DNA from: an uncultured Alistipes sp.
GTDB lineage: Bacteria > Bacteroidota > Bacteroidia > Bacteroidales > Rikenellaceae
Reading direction: 5' to 3'
Assembly (NCBI GenBank): GCA_904502285.1
Contig: CAJGEC010000013.1
Span: forward strand, 1 to 50,064
DNA: 50,064 bases
A program made the position numbers and the translations under genes. The stretch's first letter is position 1, and each line of letters opens with the position of its first letter. Below are positions 1 to 8,016 of this stretch, one piece after another. A model generated the notes under the pieces. The model made no database searches, had not been told where the DNA came from, and saw nothing but the letters and a program-made list of their open reading frames with translations.

Positions 1-1990
1 CACTTAGCGAGAGCAGCTTATTCTTCTGATAGGACATATTGAAGTTGATGTTCATCTCCATATCCTTTCGTTGAATAGGTACTACCGAGATGCCCAACTC
101 GACACCCTGGTTAGACATAGAGCCAATGTTTGCCATCAGCTTATCAAAGGCAAAGGTTGGCACCGGAACATCGTACTCATAGAGCATATCTATTGTCTTC
201 GAGTAGTAGAACTCCGAGGTAAGCATCAATCGGTTATTCCACAATCCCAAGTCAAAGCCGATATTGAATGTTGAGCGAGTCTCCCATTTAAGGTCAGGGT
301 TGGTATTGCGAATACTACCCATTGTTACGGTAGGTGCTCCATTGACCGAAACTATGCCATTTTCCTTGACGGTATTCAGAGTTGTGTAGGATGTAATACC
401 TCCAAGATTTCCCGACTGACCATATCCAGTGCGGAGTTTCAGCATCGTTACAAAATCGACATCCGTGAGGAAATCCTCCCTCTTCATATCCCAACTTAAT
501 GATACCGAGGGGAAGAAACCGAAGGTATGCTTGTCGCTTACCATCGAAGAGCCATCGCCACGAATTGTTGCCGAAATGAAATATCTGTTTTTGTAGCTAT
601 AAGTTACGCTACCCATTATGGATGCAAGAGAGGGGTCTTCGTAACTACTACCTGTGGAGCCAAAAGGACGCGATGATGTTGCTCCGATATTGTTGTACGA
701 GAAGTCGTTTGTCGTAATGCCCTTTGCCTGCACCCATAGGCCTGTTCTTTCCTGTTTGAGATACTCCGCACCTACAACTGCTTTCAGTTGAGAATCGCCC
801 CAAGTATTGTTGTATGAGAGTGCAATGTTGGTAAAGTAGTCTTCGCCCTTGAACTCGCCACGATAAACATTACCTTGCGCCCACACCCATGTAGGACAAA
901 ATTGTGCATTTCCGATAGTTGAATATGAATAGGAGCCGAAAGCCGACAATATCAGATTATCAAGGATGCTGAATTTCAACCCAAGGTGAGTATTAAAATT
1001 CAACTCTTCCGAGTCATTCTTCTCGTAGAGGAGTGCTCCGGGGTGGTTTATGTGTGATGCAGCCGAGTTCTTCACCCAATTGCCATTAGCATCAGTTCCT
1101 GCGGGATAGGTGGGGTTCTGCGCTGCTGCCGAGTAGAACAACATTCGCGTATCAAAGATATCGTGGACCTTTGACGAGTATCCATAAGCGCCAAAGTCGC
1201 CAACCAAACGACCGTCAAATGCCTTCTGCGTTGCATCGAGCTTAACAACCAAGTTGCGATAGTCGTTCACTTTGACTATGGTTTTGTTATCCATAAATCC
1301 AAACGAGGCTCTATAATTAGAGTTTTCTGAGCCACCACTAAATGCGAGGTGGTGTTGATGAATATAACCTGTTCGAGTGATTACATCGTGGAAGTTGGTG
1401 TTATAACCACCGTTATTGTATTCCAATCCAAGCGCCTTTGCTGTTGCGATATACTCTGGACCGTTGAGCATTTGAAGATGCTTAAACATCGACTCAACGC
1501 CATAATTGCCATCATAAGAGATCTGAAAACTTCGCCCCGTACCCTTCTTGGTCTTAATCTCAATTACACCCGATGCACCACGAGAACCATACATTGCCGT
1601 CTCTGTGGCATTCTTCAAAATGGTGAAACTCTCAATATCTGCGGGATAGATTGTAGATAGTGTTGCGATGTCGGATGTTACACCGTCAATGATTACCAAC
1701 GGGTCGTTACCGCCCATAATAGATGTGGTACCACGCACACGGATACTATTCAGCATAGCAAGCCTATCTGCGCCGTTGGTGGTCACATTCACACCAGCAG
1801 CCTGACCGCTCAATACATCTAAAGCGTTATTTAGTGATCCCTTCTTGATATTCTCAGGTCGGATGTGGTCTGAAGATTTAGCCACCGAAATAGTGTCTTG
1901 TTTCTCGCGGATATTTTGTACTTGTGCTTCAACTTTAGAACCACCGCATAATAGAGAAATTACGACAAGACACAGACAAATTCTTCCCAT
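1..1990 (-). CDS. SusC/RagA-family TonB-dependent outer-membrane receptor, C-terminus cut by window edge
   Basis: About 663 residues are visible from ATG at 1990; the rest of the beta-barrel lies left of the window. Residues 1-22 form a signal peptide ending near VEAQ. A plug domain follows, with ALDVLSGQAAGV, RVRGTTSIMGGNDPLVIIDG and YGSRGASGVIEIKTKKG, all typical of SusC-type plugs. The rest is barrel strands rich in aromatic residues. SusC proteins import glycans or peptides across the outer membrane with a SusD lipoprotein, and a susD gene is expected beyond the left edge. The carboxypeptidase-regulatory-like N-domain usual in SusC proteins is absent: only about 25 residues separate the signal peptide from the plug. 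The substrate cannot be told from the sequence. Confidence 0.93.
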   Translation of the reverse strand, partial: MGRICLCLVVISLLCGGSKVEAQVQNIREKQDTISVAKSSDHIRPENIKKGSLNNALDVLSGQAAGVNVTTNGADRLAMLNSIRVRGTTSIMGGNDPLVIIDGVTSDIATLSTIYPADIESFTILKNATETAMYGSRGASGVIEIKTKKGTGRSFQISYDGNYGVESMFKHLQMLNGPEYIATAKALGLEYNNGGYNTNFHDVITRTGYIHQHHLAFSGGSENSNYRASFGFMDNKTIVKVNDYRNLVVKLDATQKAFDGRLVGDFGAYGYSSKVHDIFDTRMLFYSAAAQNPTYPAGTDANGNWVKNSAASHINHPGALLYEKNDSEELNFNTHLGLKFSILDNLILSAFGSYSYSTIGNAQFCPTWVWAQGNVYRGEFKGEDYFTNIALSYNNTWGDSQLKAVVGAEYLKQERTGLWVQAKGITTNDFSYNNIGATSSRPFGSTGSSYEDPSLASIMGSVTYSYKNRYFISATIRGDGSSMVSDKHTFGFFPSVSLSWDMKREDFLTDVDFVTMLKLRTGYGQSGNLGGITSYTTLNTVKENGIVSVNGAPTVTMGSIRNTNPDLKWETRSTFNIGFDLGLWNNRLMLTSEFYYSKTIDMLYEYDVPVPTFAFDKLMANIGSMSNQGVELGISVVPIQRKDMEMNINFNMSYQKNKLLSLS

Positions 1991-2241
1991 CTTGAATAGA
2001 CAAATCTCTGTAGATTCCCCAAACCAGACGGTTAATCAATCTTATATGCGATGTACTGTAAAGAGAGAGATAGGGAATCTGTACTATTGCCCTTGCCTGC
2101 CCACTTAGCCATCTACATATTTGTTCTGTTATATCTGAGACCCTGATAAATCAGACAAAGAACAGCGTAAATATCTATCTCTTTAGTACATAAAGCCTCT
2201 CCAAGACCTTCTCGAATGTAGCCATTCGGTACATTGTTTCG
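1991..2241 (-). promoter_or_regulatory. Long 5' leader of the SusC-like gene, with a 26-codon ORF and a long-range stem
   Basis: About 245 bases separate the predicted promoter from the SusC start. A 26-codon ORF runs from ATG at 2112 to TAA at 2032 (MAKWAGKGNSTDSLSLSLQY then IAYKID). An AGATTCCC/GGGAATCT inverted repeat (2073-2080 with 2012-2019) could form a stem just upstream of the SusC start, and CTGATTTATCAG could form a small hairpin near the 5' end. No known riboswitch class was recognised. Translational or attenuation control is inference. Confidence 0.4.
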
Positions 2242-2249
2242 CAAATATA
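2242..2249 (-). promoter_or_regulatory. Bacteroidetes-type promoter (-7 box) for the SusC-like gene
   Basis: TATATTTG on the minus strand matches TAnnTTTG. No convincing -33 TTTG lies 20 bases upstream, so the strength is uncertain. It would start transcription near 2236. Confidence 0.45.
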
Positions 2250-2512
2250 CACTTTATTTTGCACATTAAGAAATATTCGTTCCTATTTCTTAAATAGAAT
2301 ATATGTTATTTGGCGTTCTTTTATCTTTATATGCGCTACAATGTCCTAATGTGATATAGACAAACTACCAATTTGTGACAAATATTCAGCATTGCAACCA
2401 TTTAATAGGCAGGCATATTAAAGCGTAGCGGAGCAACAGAGAAAGATTTAATATCGGCAATCAAGGAGCTCCGCAAGGGCGCAACAGTTGGTTCTCAAAC
2501 ATCGTCACGGAT
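2250..2512. other. Intergenic stretch with no recognisable gene
   Basis: This AT-rich stretch lies between the SusC promoter and the pst terminator. The only structure seen is a 7-bp inverted repeat GCGGAGC/GCTCCGC (around 2435-2441 and 2468-2474) with a long spacer. The short reading frames here have no recognisable protein features. Confidence 0.5.
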
Positions 2513-2515
2513 TTA

Positions 2516-2540
2516 CGGATAGGAATAAAATGCCTATCCG
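2516..2540 (-). terminator. Hairpin terminator of the pst operon
   Basis: CGGATAGG and CCTATCCG pair perfectly over 8 bp around a 9-base loop, 27 bases past the pstB stop codon. The T-tract is weak. Confidence 0.6.
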
Positions 2541-2566
2541 AATAACTTATCGGGACATAATACACA

Positions 2567-3334
2567 CTATCCCATCTTGCCCGTAAGGTAGGCTTTGGTG
2601 CGTTCGTCCGTTGGATTGGTGAACATCGTCTCGGTGTCGCCATACTCGACAAGTTCGCCTAAGTACATAAACATCGACTTCGAAGATATACGTTTTGCCT
2701 GACCCATATTGTGCGTCACGATAAGGATTGTAACCTCCTTCTGCAACTCCAATAGCAGCTCCTCGATATGCTTTGTCGCAATGGGGTCGAGTGCAGATGT
2801 TGGCTCATCCATCAACAACACATCGGGCTTCATAGCCAAGGCACGGGCGATACATAGACGCTGTTGCTGACCACCCGAAAGGAATGTTCCCTTCTTGTTA
2901 AGTACATCCTTGACCTCATCCCAAAGGGCAACACTGCGCAAGCAACGCTCCACGGTTGCATCCTTCTCTGCCTTAGAGAGCTTGATTCCGTTCAACGCAA
3001 AGCCAGACAGAACATTGTCGTAGATGCTCATCGTTGGGAATGGTGCAGGGCGCTGGAAGACCATACCCACACGACGACGCACATCGATAGGCTCCATCGC
3101 AAGGATATTCTCGCCATTGAGCAGGATTTCGCCATCGACACGGATATTCGGATAGAGGTTGTGCATAAGATTTACGGCACGCAGAAGTGTCGATTTACCA
3201 CAGCCCGAAGGTCCCATAATAGCTGTGATTGTATTTCGCTCAATGGCTGCCGATACATATTTTACGGCCATTGTTTGCTTGGTATATGATACGCAAGTCT
3301 TCTTAAACTCCAATATAGGTATTACTGATTCCAT
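2567..3334 (-). CDS. pstB: Phosphate ABC transporter ATPase PstB
   Basis: This cytoplasmic ATPase powers PstSCA phosphate import. At 255 residues it is the usual PstB length. The Walker A motif GPSGCGKST is at residues 41-49, the Q-loop FQ near 93-94, the signature LSGGQQQRL at 152-160, the Walker B motif LLMDEP at 173-178 with the D-loop SALD after it, and the switch His in VTHN near 208. The RPAPFP sequence after the Q-loop is typical of PstB. Its start overlaps the pstA 3' end by 13 bases, suggesting translational coupling. It is the last gene before the terminator; phoU, which often follows pstB, is not here. Confidence 0.98.
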   Translation of the reverse strand: MESVIPILEFKKTCVSYTKQTMAVKYVSAAIERNTITAIMGPSGCGKSTLLRAVNLMHNLYPNIRVDGEILLNGENILAMEPIDVRRRVGMVFQRPAPFPTMSIYDNVLSGFALNGIKLSKAEKDATVERCLRSVALWDEVKDVLNKKGTFLSGGQQQRLCIARALAMKPDVLLMDEPTSALDPIATKHIEELLLELQKEVTILIVTHNMGQAKRISSKSMFMYLGELVEYGDTETMFTNPTDERTKAYLTGKMG

Positions 3335-4188
3335 TTTTTTGCAAGATATTTAGCTGTAAGATTCAATGTGAGAACGAATAACAGGAGGAAGAGCGATGCT
3401 CCCCAAATAAGCTCTTGTAGGTTGGGGTCGTTGAAGAACTCCCATATAAGCAGGGGTACAGCCGAGATAGGCTTGTCGATAGAGAAGCGTATAAGCGAGC
3501 AACCAAGCGCTGTGAACATCAGCGGTGCAGTCTCGCCAATCACTCGTGAGATAGCGAGCAATACTCCCGTGAAGATACCTCCGAAGGCTGCGGGCAACTG
3601 CACTTTGAGCATCACACGAGCCTTGTTGCCACCCAACGCCAAACCAGCCTCTTTGAGCGATGCAGGGAGAATTTTCAGCGTTTCCTCTGTGGAGCGAATA
3701 ATAAGCGGAAGCATCATAATACAGAGTGCCACACTACCAGCGATTGCAGAATAACCCTTCATAGGTACGACTACCCAGATGTAGGTGATGATACCGATAA
3801 TCACCGATGGCGTACCCTGCAAAAGGTCAGTCAAATAGCTTACCACCTGAGCAAAACGACTTTTGCTATTCTCTGCCAAGAATGCACCGCACAAGATACC
3901 CACAGGCACAGCAACAACGACCGCCATACCGAGCATTATCATTGTGCCGACAATACCATTTGCAATACCGCCAGGGATAGGCTCACCCGCCTCGATAGCC
4001 TTCATCGCCTTATATGCCGTAGGTGTAGGCTCGGTAAAGAACGACCACGAGAGCTGATCATAACCTCTAAGCAGTACCTCGCCCAAGATGGCAAGCAGTG
4101 GCACGGCCGTAAGGGCGGCCAACAGGCATACGCCCCATAGCATAAGCTTGTCCTTAGCCAAGCGATTTTTTAGTCTTAATCTATTCAT
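3322..4188 (-). CDS. pstA: Phosphate ABC transporter permease PstA
   Basis: This is one of the two inner-membrane permease subunits of the high-affinity phosphate importer. Its 288 residues contain about six hydrophobic segments. The first is at roughly 16-40, after a short basic N-terminus. The EAA-type cytoplasmic loop near 175-200 contains LKEAGLALGGNKARVMLKVQLPAA, cut here into its recognisable parts EAGLALGG and VQLPAA, where PstB docks. It starts one base after the pstC stop codon and overlaps pstB, so the order is pstS-C-A-B. A charged, proline-containing periplasmic loop (around residues 50-75) matches the PstA family rather than PstC. Confidence 0.96.
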   Translation of the reverse strand: MNRLRLKNRLAKDKLMLWGVCLLAALTAVPLLAILGEVLLRGYDQLSWSFFTEPTPTAYKAMKAIEAGEPIPGGIANGIVGTMIMLGMAVVVAVPVGILCGAFLAENSKSRFAQVVSYLTDLLQGTPSVIIGIITYIWVVVPMKGYSAIAGSVALCIMMLPLIIRSTEETLKILPASLKEAGLALGGNKARVMLKVQLPAAFGGIFTGVLLAISRVIGETAPLMFTALGCSLIRFSIDKPISAVPLLIWEFFNDPNLQELIWGASLFLLLFVLTLNLTAKYLAKKWNQ

Positions 4189-4189
4189 A

Positions 4190-5047
4190 CTACACTATTC
4201 TTGCTCGTTTAATCATTATCTTACCCACCATATTGATTGCTGCGGTTATCAAAAAGAGAATCAAGCCGATAGCAATAAGTGATGAGAGTCGTAGGCCGTC
4301 AGCCTCGCCGAATTGGTTGGCGATGATGGAGGCCATAGAGTTTCCCGTTGAGGTAATCGAGTCTGGAATGTTGTTCGTATTGCCAATAAGCATCGTCACG
4401 GTCATTGTCTCGCCCAAGGCACGACCAATAGCCAAGACGTAGGATGAGAAGATACCTGAGCCCGCAACGGGGAAGACAACCTTGCGGATAACTTCGGCTC
4501 GTGTTGCTCCAAGGCTATAAGCACCCTCTTTTAGGTCGTTGGGCACCATCTTGATAAACTCGGCACTGAGTGATGCTGCGTAAGGGATAATCATAATTGC
4601 CAAGACAAGCGAGGCGGTGAGTACACCAGAGCCTTGCGGAGAGATATTGAGAGCCATAATAATTGGGCGCAAGGTGTAGAAGCCCCACAAGCCATAAATG
4701 ATTGAGGGGATACCCGCCAACAAATCAGTTACGGTACTCAACACGGCTGCCACCTTTGTTCCCTTGAAATACTCGCCCACGAAGAGCGCAACGGGCAGAG
4801 AAAAGGGGATACAAAAGATAAGAGCCAAAAGGGTTGTCATCAGCGTACCCGTAATAAAGGGCAACGCTCCATACTGCTCTGCTCCCTCGGTATAGCTCCA
4901 CTCCGACGAGGTGAGGAACTTAAAGAATCCGAAGTGCTCGAATGCCTCGTATGCGTCAGTGACGAGGGCGTAGACCACGCCCCCGCACACTACGGGCATT
5001 ATCAATGCAGCTACGAACAATAGGATTTTATATAGTTTGTCGTTCAT
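4190..5047 (-). CDS. pstC: Phosphate ABC transporter permease PstC
   Basis: This is the second inner-membrane permease subunit of the phosphate importer. Its 285 residues contain about six membrane segments. The ABC-docking loop reads LKEGAYSLGATRAEVIRKV (near residues 170-188), followed by FPVAGSGIFSSYVLAIGRAL and GETMTVTMLIGN, all typical of PstC. It lies 9 bases after pstS and 1 base before pstA, consistent with a single mRNA. The protein is shorter than the roughly 300-320 residue enterobacterial PstC but has all core segments. Confidence 0.96.
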   Translation of the reverse strand: MNDKLYKILLFVAALIMPVVCGGVVYALVTDAYEAFEHFGFFKFLTSSEWSYTEGAEQYGALPFITGTLMTTLLALIFCIPFSLPVALFVGEYFKGTKVAAVLSTVTDLLAGIPSIIYGLWGFYTLRPIIMALNISPQGSGVLTASLVLAIMIIPYAASLSAEFIKMVPNDLKEGAYSLGATRAEVIRKVVFPVAGSGIFSSYVLAIGRALGETMTVTMLIGNTNNIPDSITSTGNSMASIIANQFGEADGLRLSSLIAIGLILFLITAAINMVGKIMIKRARIV

Positions 5048-5056
5048 AGCTATCTG

Positions 5057-6118
5057 TTATTGCAATATTGCCACGCCGTCATAAGTGACGCTCTTCAGGT
5101 TTGTCATACTCAACTCCTTTGCCTTGGCTGGAAGTGGGGCATAATGTACCTCTGAAGTGATATTCTGTGCCTCGTCAGAGAGAATATACTTCAACAAGTC
5201 GAGGGTTGCTACGGCCTGCTCCTTCGAGCGGTCAGAGTAGTTCTGCTCCTTGTAGATAATCATCCAAGTAAAGGTTGAGATGGGATATGCTCCTACGGCA
5301 TCGGCATTGGTGATTGAGCAACGAGTATCGGCTGGAATTACCCCCGAAGCAGCTGCCGAGATTGTGGCCGATGAGGGCGATACAAACTCACCTCGTGCGT
5401 TCTGGATGCGAGCGTATGGAATATTTTGTGCAAAGGCATACTCCGAGCCTACATAGCCTATGGAGTTCTTGGTCTGCTTGATTACGCCAGCCACGCCAGG
5501 ATTACCCTTAGCGGCCTGACCCGAAGGGAAGTTCACGGATTTACCAGCTCCATACTTCTCACGCCACATTGGGCTCACCTTTGTCAAATAATCAGTAAAC
5601 ACAAAGGTCGTACCAGAACCATCTGAACGGAACACAGGGATAATAGCCTCGGCTGGGAGCGTTACATCGGGATTGAGAGCCGCAAGACGCTCGTCGTTCC
5701 ACATCTTGATTTCACCTGCAAAGATGTCGGCAATCACTTCACCTGAAAGTTTGAGTTCCTCCACACCTTCGAGGTTGTAGGCAACAACTACTGCACCCAT
5801 ACAAGTCGGTATGTGTACCACGGGATCCATCTCTGCCATCTCATTATCCGAGAGGAAGGCATCGCTACCAGCGAAATCCACAATCTTATCACGCAAGTTG
5901 CGAACACCGCCACCAGAGCCAATACCACCGTATGCAACGACATCTCCATTTACCTCGGCAAATTTCTCAAAGACCACATTGTAGAAAGGGAGTGGGAATG
6001 TTGCACCAGCACCCGAAAGTTCCTGAGCCTCACGGCTACCATCGTTTGAATTACCGCCACAAGCCACAAGAGCGAGGGCAACTGCCAATGTCACAATTGA
6101 CTTAAAAATCTTTTTCAT
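5057..6118 (-). CDS. pstS: Phosphate-binding lipoprotein PstS
   Basis: This periplasmic phosphate receptor delivers phosphate to PstCA. It has 353 residues. The signal peptide ends in a lipobox LVAC, so Cys20 is the lipidation site and the protein is probably anchored to a membrane. GAGATFPLPFY (from about residue 36) is the classic start of mature PstS, and FRSDGSGTTFVFTDYL holds the SGT phosphate-binding loop. A second ligand region is GGIGSGGGVRNLRD. The start is 28 bases after the porin stop, so the porin and pst genes probably share a transcript. Induction by phosphate starvation through the adjacent two-component system is inferred from context. Confidence 0.97.
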   Translation of the reverse strand: MKKIFKSIVTLAVALALVACGGNSNDGSREAQELSGAGATFPLPFYNVVFEKFAEVNGDVVAYGGIGSGGGVRNLRDKIVDFAGSDAFLSDNEMAEMDPVVHIPTCMGAVVVAYNLEGVEELKLSGEVIADIFAGEIKMWNDERLAALNPDVTLPAEAIIPVFRSDGSGTTFVFTDYLTKVSPMWREKYGAGKSVNFPSGQAAKGNPGVAGVIKQTKNSIGYVGSEYAFAQNIPYARIQNARGEFVSPSSATISAAASGVIPADTRCSITNADAVGAYPISTFTWMIIYKEQNYSDRSKEQAVATLDLLKYILSDEAQNITSEVHYAPLPAKAKELSMTNLKSVTYDGVAILQ

Positions 6119-6146
6119 AACATTTAACTATTAAATGATTGTTCTA

Positions 6147-7127
6147 TTAAAAACCAAAATAACAATTTATATATGCCAAATACCCATTATCAACTCCTTC
6201 ACCCTTTGGCATACTCATTCGGAAGTTGGGGGCAATCTTCACATATTTGCCCAACTTGAACTGGACACCGAGTATTGCAACGCGCTCATCCTTGGCGATG
6301 TTCCAACCATTGTTAGAGTAGAGGTCGTCGAAGCGAGCGTAGAGCTCTGCACTCTTTGCCACCCTAACCGAACCGAATACGGAGTAGCCGAATTGGTCAT
6401 TACCCTCAGTGTATGAAGCGTTTAGCATATGGTTATACTCTGCGCCGATTGTAAATTTGTCGTGTTTGTAACCTGCAAAAGCCGCCATATTCACGGTATT
6501 TGCCTTACCCTCAACGCCACTCTCGTTTAGGCCACCATAGAGGCGAATATGGAGACCATTAACAGGGGTAAGCGTTACGCCCAAACCATAGTTAAGACCC
6601 TCGTCTACCTGAACCTTTTTGTAGCCCTCGCCATTTACGATGATTGCATCGGCCGATACCCAATCAGCAAACTTATAGGCCACAGAGATACCCAAGTCGG
6701 CGCTATTACCAAATTTGTATTGGTCCTGGAACGACTTCATAATGTAACGGTAGCCCCAGAACTTCTCCTGGAAGTTGAACTGTGTGGTTGAGATAAGGCC
6801 ACCATTGAGCGTAAGGTTGCCCTTTTTCCACGACACCATAGCATTCTTAATGTAGGCGATGCGGTGGTAGTCATCCACGCTCTTCGACTTACCTATATCC
6901 AGTACACCCTTCACAGTCAAACCATCGTCGAGTTTGTACTCGTAACCCAAATAACTGCGGTCGAGTTCAAAGCCCAGATCGTCGTTATGCTTGCCGAATC
7001 CTGCGTGGAAGTTACCAAATACCTGAACAATAGCCTTACCCTTAGGCTCTACGATTGTGGTATCCTGCGCCTGTGCATTGATACCGATGCAGGCTAAAAG
7101 ACCCGCTATGAATACTCTTGTTTTCAA
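6147..7127 (-). CDS. Outer-membrane porin, probably for phosphate uptake
   Basis: This is a 326-residue outer-membrane beta-barrel protein. It has a Sec signal peptide (residues 1-20, ending AQAQ), alternating amphipathic strands (such as GFELDRSYLGYEYKLDDGLTVKG, seen as short runs) and a C-terminal Phe, the usual barrel-assembly signal. It resembles the short Bacteroidetes porin family related to OprO/OprP. Its place as the first gene of the pst operon, opposite a PhoB/PhoR-like pair, suggests that it passes phosphate or phosphate esters to PstS. Substrate specificity is inference; the barrel assignment is firm. Confidence 0.85.
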   Translation of the reverse strand: MKTRVFIAGLLACIGINAQAQDTTIVEPKGKAIVQVFGNFHAGFGKHNDDLGFELDRSYLGYEYKLDDGLTVKGVLDIGKSKSVDDYHRIAYIKNAMVSWKKGNLTLNGGLISTTQFNFQEKFWGYRYIMKSFQDQYKFGNSADLGISVAYKFADWVSADAIIVNGEGYKKVQVDEGLNYGLGVTLTPVNGLHIRLYGGLNESGVEGKANTVNMAAFAGYKHDKFTIGAEYNHMLNASYTEGNDQFGYSVFGSVRVAKSAELYARFDDLYSNNGWNIAKDERVAILGVQFKLGKYVKIAPNFRMSMPKGEGVDNGYLAYINCYFGF

Positions 7128-7156
7128 TCTCTTTTATCTTCTTAAATTTGACTTTG

Positions 7157-7164
7157 CAAATGTA
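7157..7164 (-). promoter_or_regulatory. Promoter of the porin-pstSCAB operon
   Basis: TACATTTG on the minus strand matches TAnnTTTG, about 30 bases before the porin start. There is no good -33 TTTG, as expected of an activator-dependent promoter. Upstream, ATTACATTT occurs twice on the plus strand (7170-7178 and 7233-7241). These could be response-regulator sites, but this is a guess from repetition alone. Confidence 0.5.
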
Positions 7165-7286
7165 TTGGGATTACATTTCATAAATATTTCAAAAAAGTTA
7201 GGCTTTGGTTAAATGCTCATCTACAAGAAAATATTACATTTTTATTAAATATCAACCACGCTGATATCAGTGTAAAATATTATGTG

Positions 7287-7294
7287 TAATTTTG
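7287..7294 (+). promoter_or_regulatory. Promoter (-7 box) of the response regulator/kinase operon
   Basis: TAATTTTG matches TAnnTTTG. Transcription would begin near 7300, after an upstream in-frame ATG at 7282. This argues that translation starts at 7318. Confidence 0.55.
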
Positions 7295-7317
7295 TATCAC
7301 AAATATATTTTTGGTAT

Positions 7318-8016
7318 ATGGCCGTAGATAGAATTTTGATTGTAGATGACGAGGAGACTCTATGTGAGGTCCTAAAACTCAATCTTGAGAATGAGGGCTA
7401 TGATGTTGATATAGCTCTTAGTGCAGAGGAGGCATTGACCTACAACCTGCAAACCTATTCATTGATATTGTTGGATATAATGATGGGAGATATAAGCGGT
7501 ATCAAAATGGCAAAGATGCTCAAGTCGGATATCGCCACTGCCGATATTCCCATTATATTCTGTACCGCCCGCGATAGTGAGGATGATATGGTTATGGGGC
7601 TCAACCTTGGTGCCGACGACTATATTATGAAGCCCTACACCGTGCGTAATGTCGTAGCACGTGTTAAGAGTGTTTTGCGAAGAACGGCATCCCATAAAGT
7701 TGGAAATGTGTCAGCTGAGAAGCCAAACCGTTTAGTGGTTGAGGGTCTTTGCCTCGACTTAGAGTTTAAGCGTTGCACGGTCGATGGCGAGGAGGTAAAA
7801 CTTGCTCGCAAAGAGTTTGAATTGCTGACATATCTCATATCACACCGTGGCAAGATACTCTCGCGTGAGCAGATACTGAGCCATATATGGAGTGACGAGG
7901 TGGTCGTTCTTGACCGCACTATCGATGTGAACATCACACGCCTACGCTCGAAGATTGGCGCATACGGCTCGTATATTGTAACCCGTTCAGGCTTTGGCTA
8001 TGGCTTCCGAGACTAA
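7318..8016 (+). CDS. OmpR/PhoB-type response regulator
   Basis: This 232-residue protein is a phosphorylation-controlled DNA-binding activator. The receiver domain covers residues 1-120: the acidic pair is Asp10-Asp11, the phosphoacceptor is Asp53 in LLDIMM, and the switch residues are Thr83 and Lys105 (MKPY). A winged-helix OmpR C-domain follows at about 135-230, with LARKEFELLTYL and VLDRTIDVNITRLRSKIG. I chose ATG at 7318 over the in-frame ATG at 7282 because MAVDRILIVDDE is the canonical family start and the predicted transcription start lies between them. It sits divergent from the porin-pst operon and next to a kinase, so a PhoB-like role is likely but unproven. Confidence 0.95.
   Translation: MAVDRILIVDDEETLCEVLKLNLENEGYDVDIALSAEEALTYNLQTYSLILLDIMMGDISGIKMAKMLKSDIATADIPIIFCTARDSEDDMVMGLNLGADDYIMKPYTVRNVVARVKSVLRRTASHKVGNVSAEKPNRLVVEGLCLDLEFKRCTVDGEEVKLARKEFELLTYLISHRGKILSREQILSHIWSDEVVVLDRTIDVNITRLRSKIGAYGSYIVTRSGFGYGFRD

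Noticed and set aside
1991..2241. The SusC leader as a TPP or cobalamin riboswitch
   Set aside because: A GGGTCTCAGAT fragment and a GGGAATCT stem look faintly similar, but the conserved order of motifs seen in the true TPP riboswitch at 33.8 kb is absent.
2461..2652. A 63-codon minus-strand frame overlapping the pstB end
   Set aside because: It overlaps the pstB 3' end in another frame and spans the terminator hairpin; no protein features are seen.
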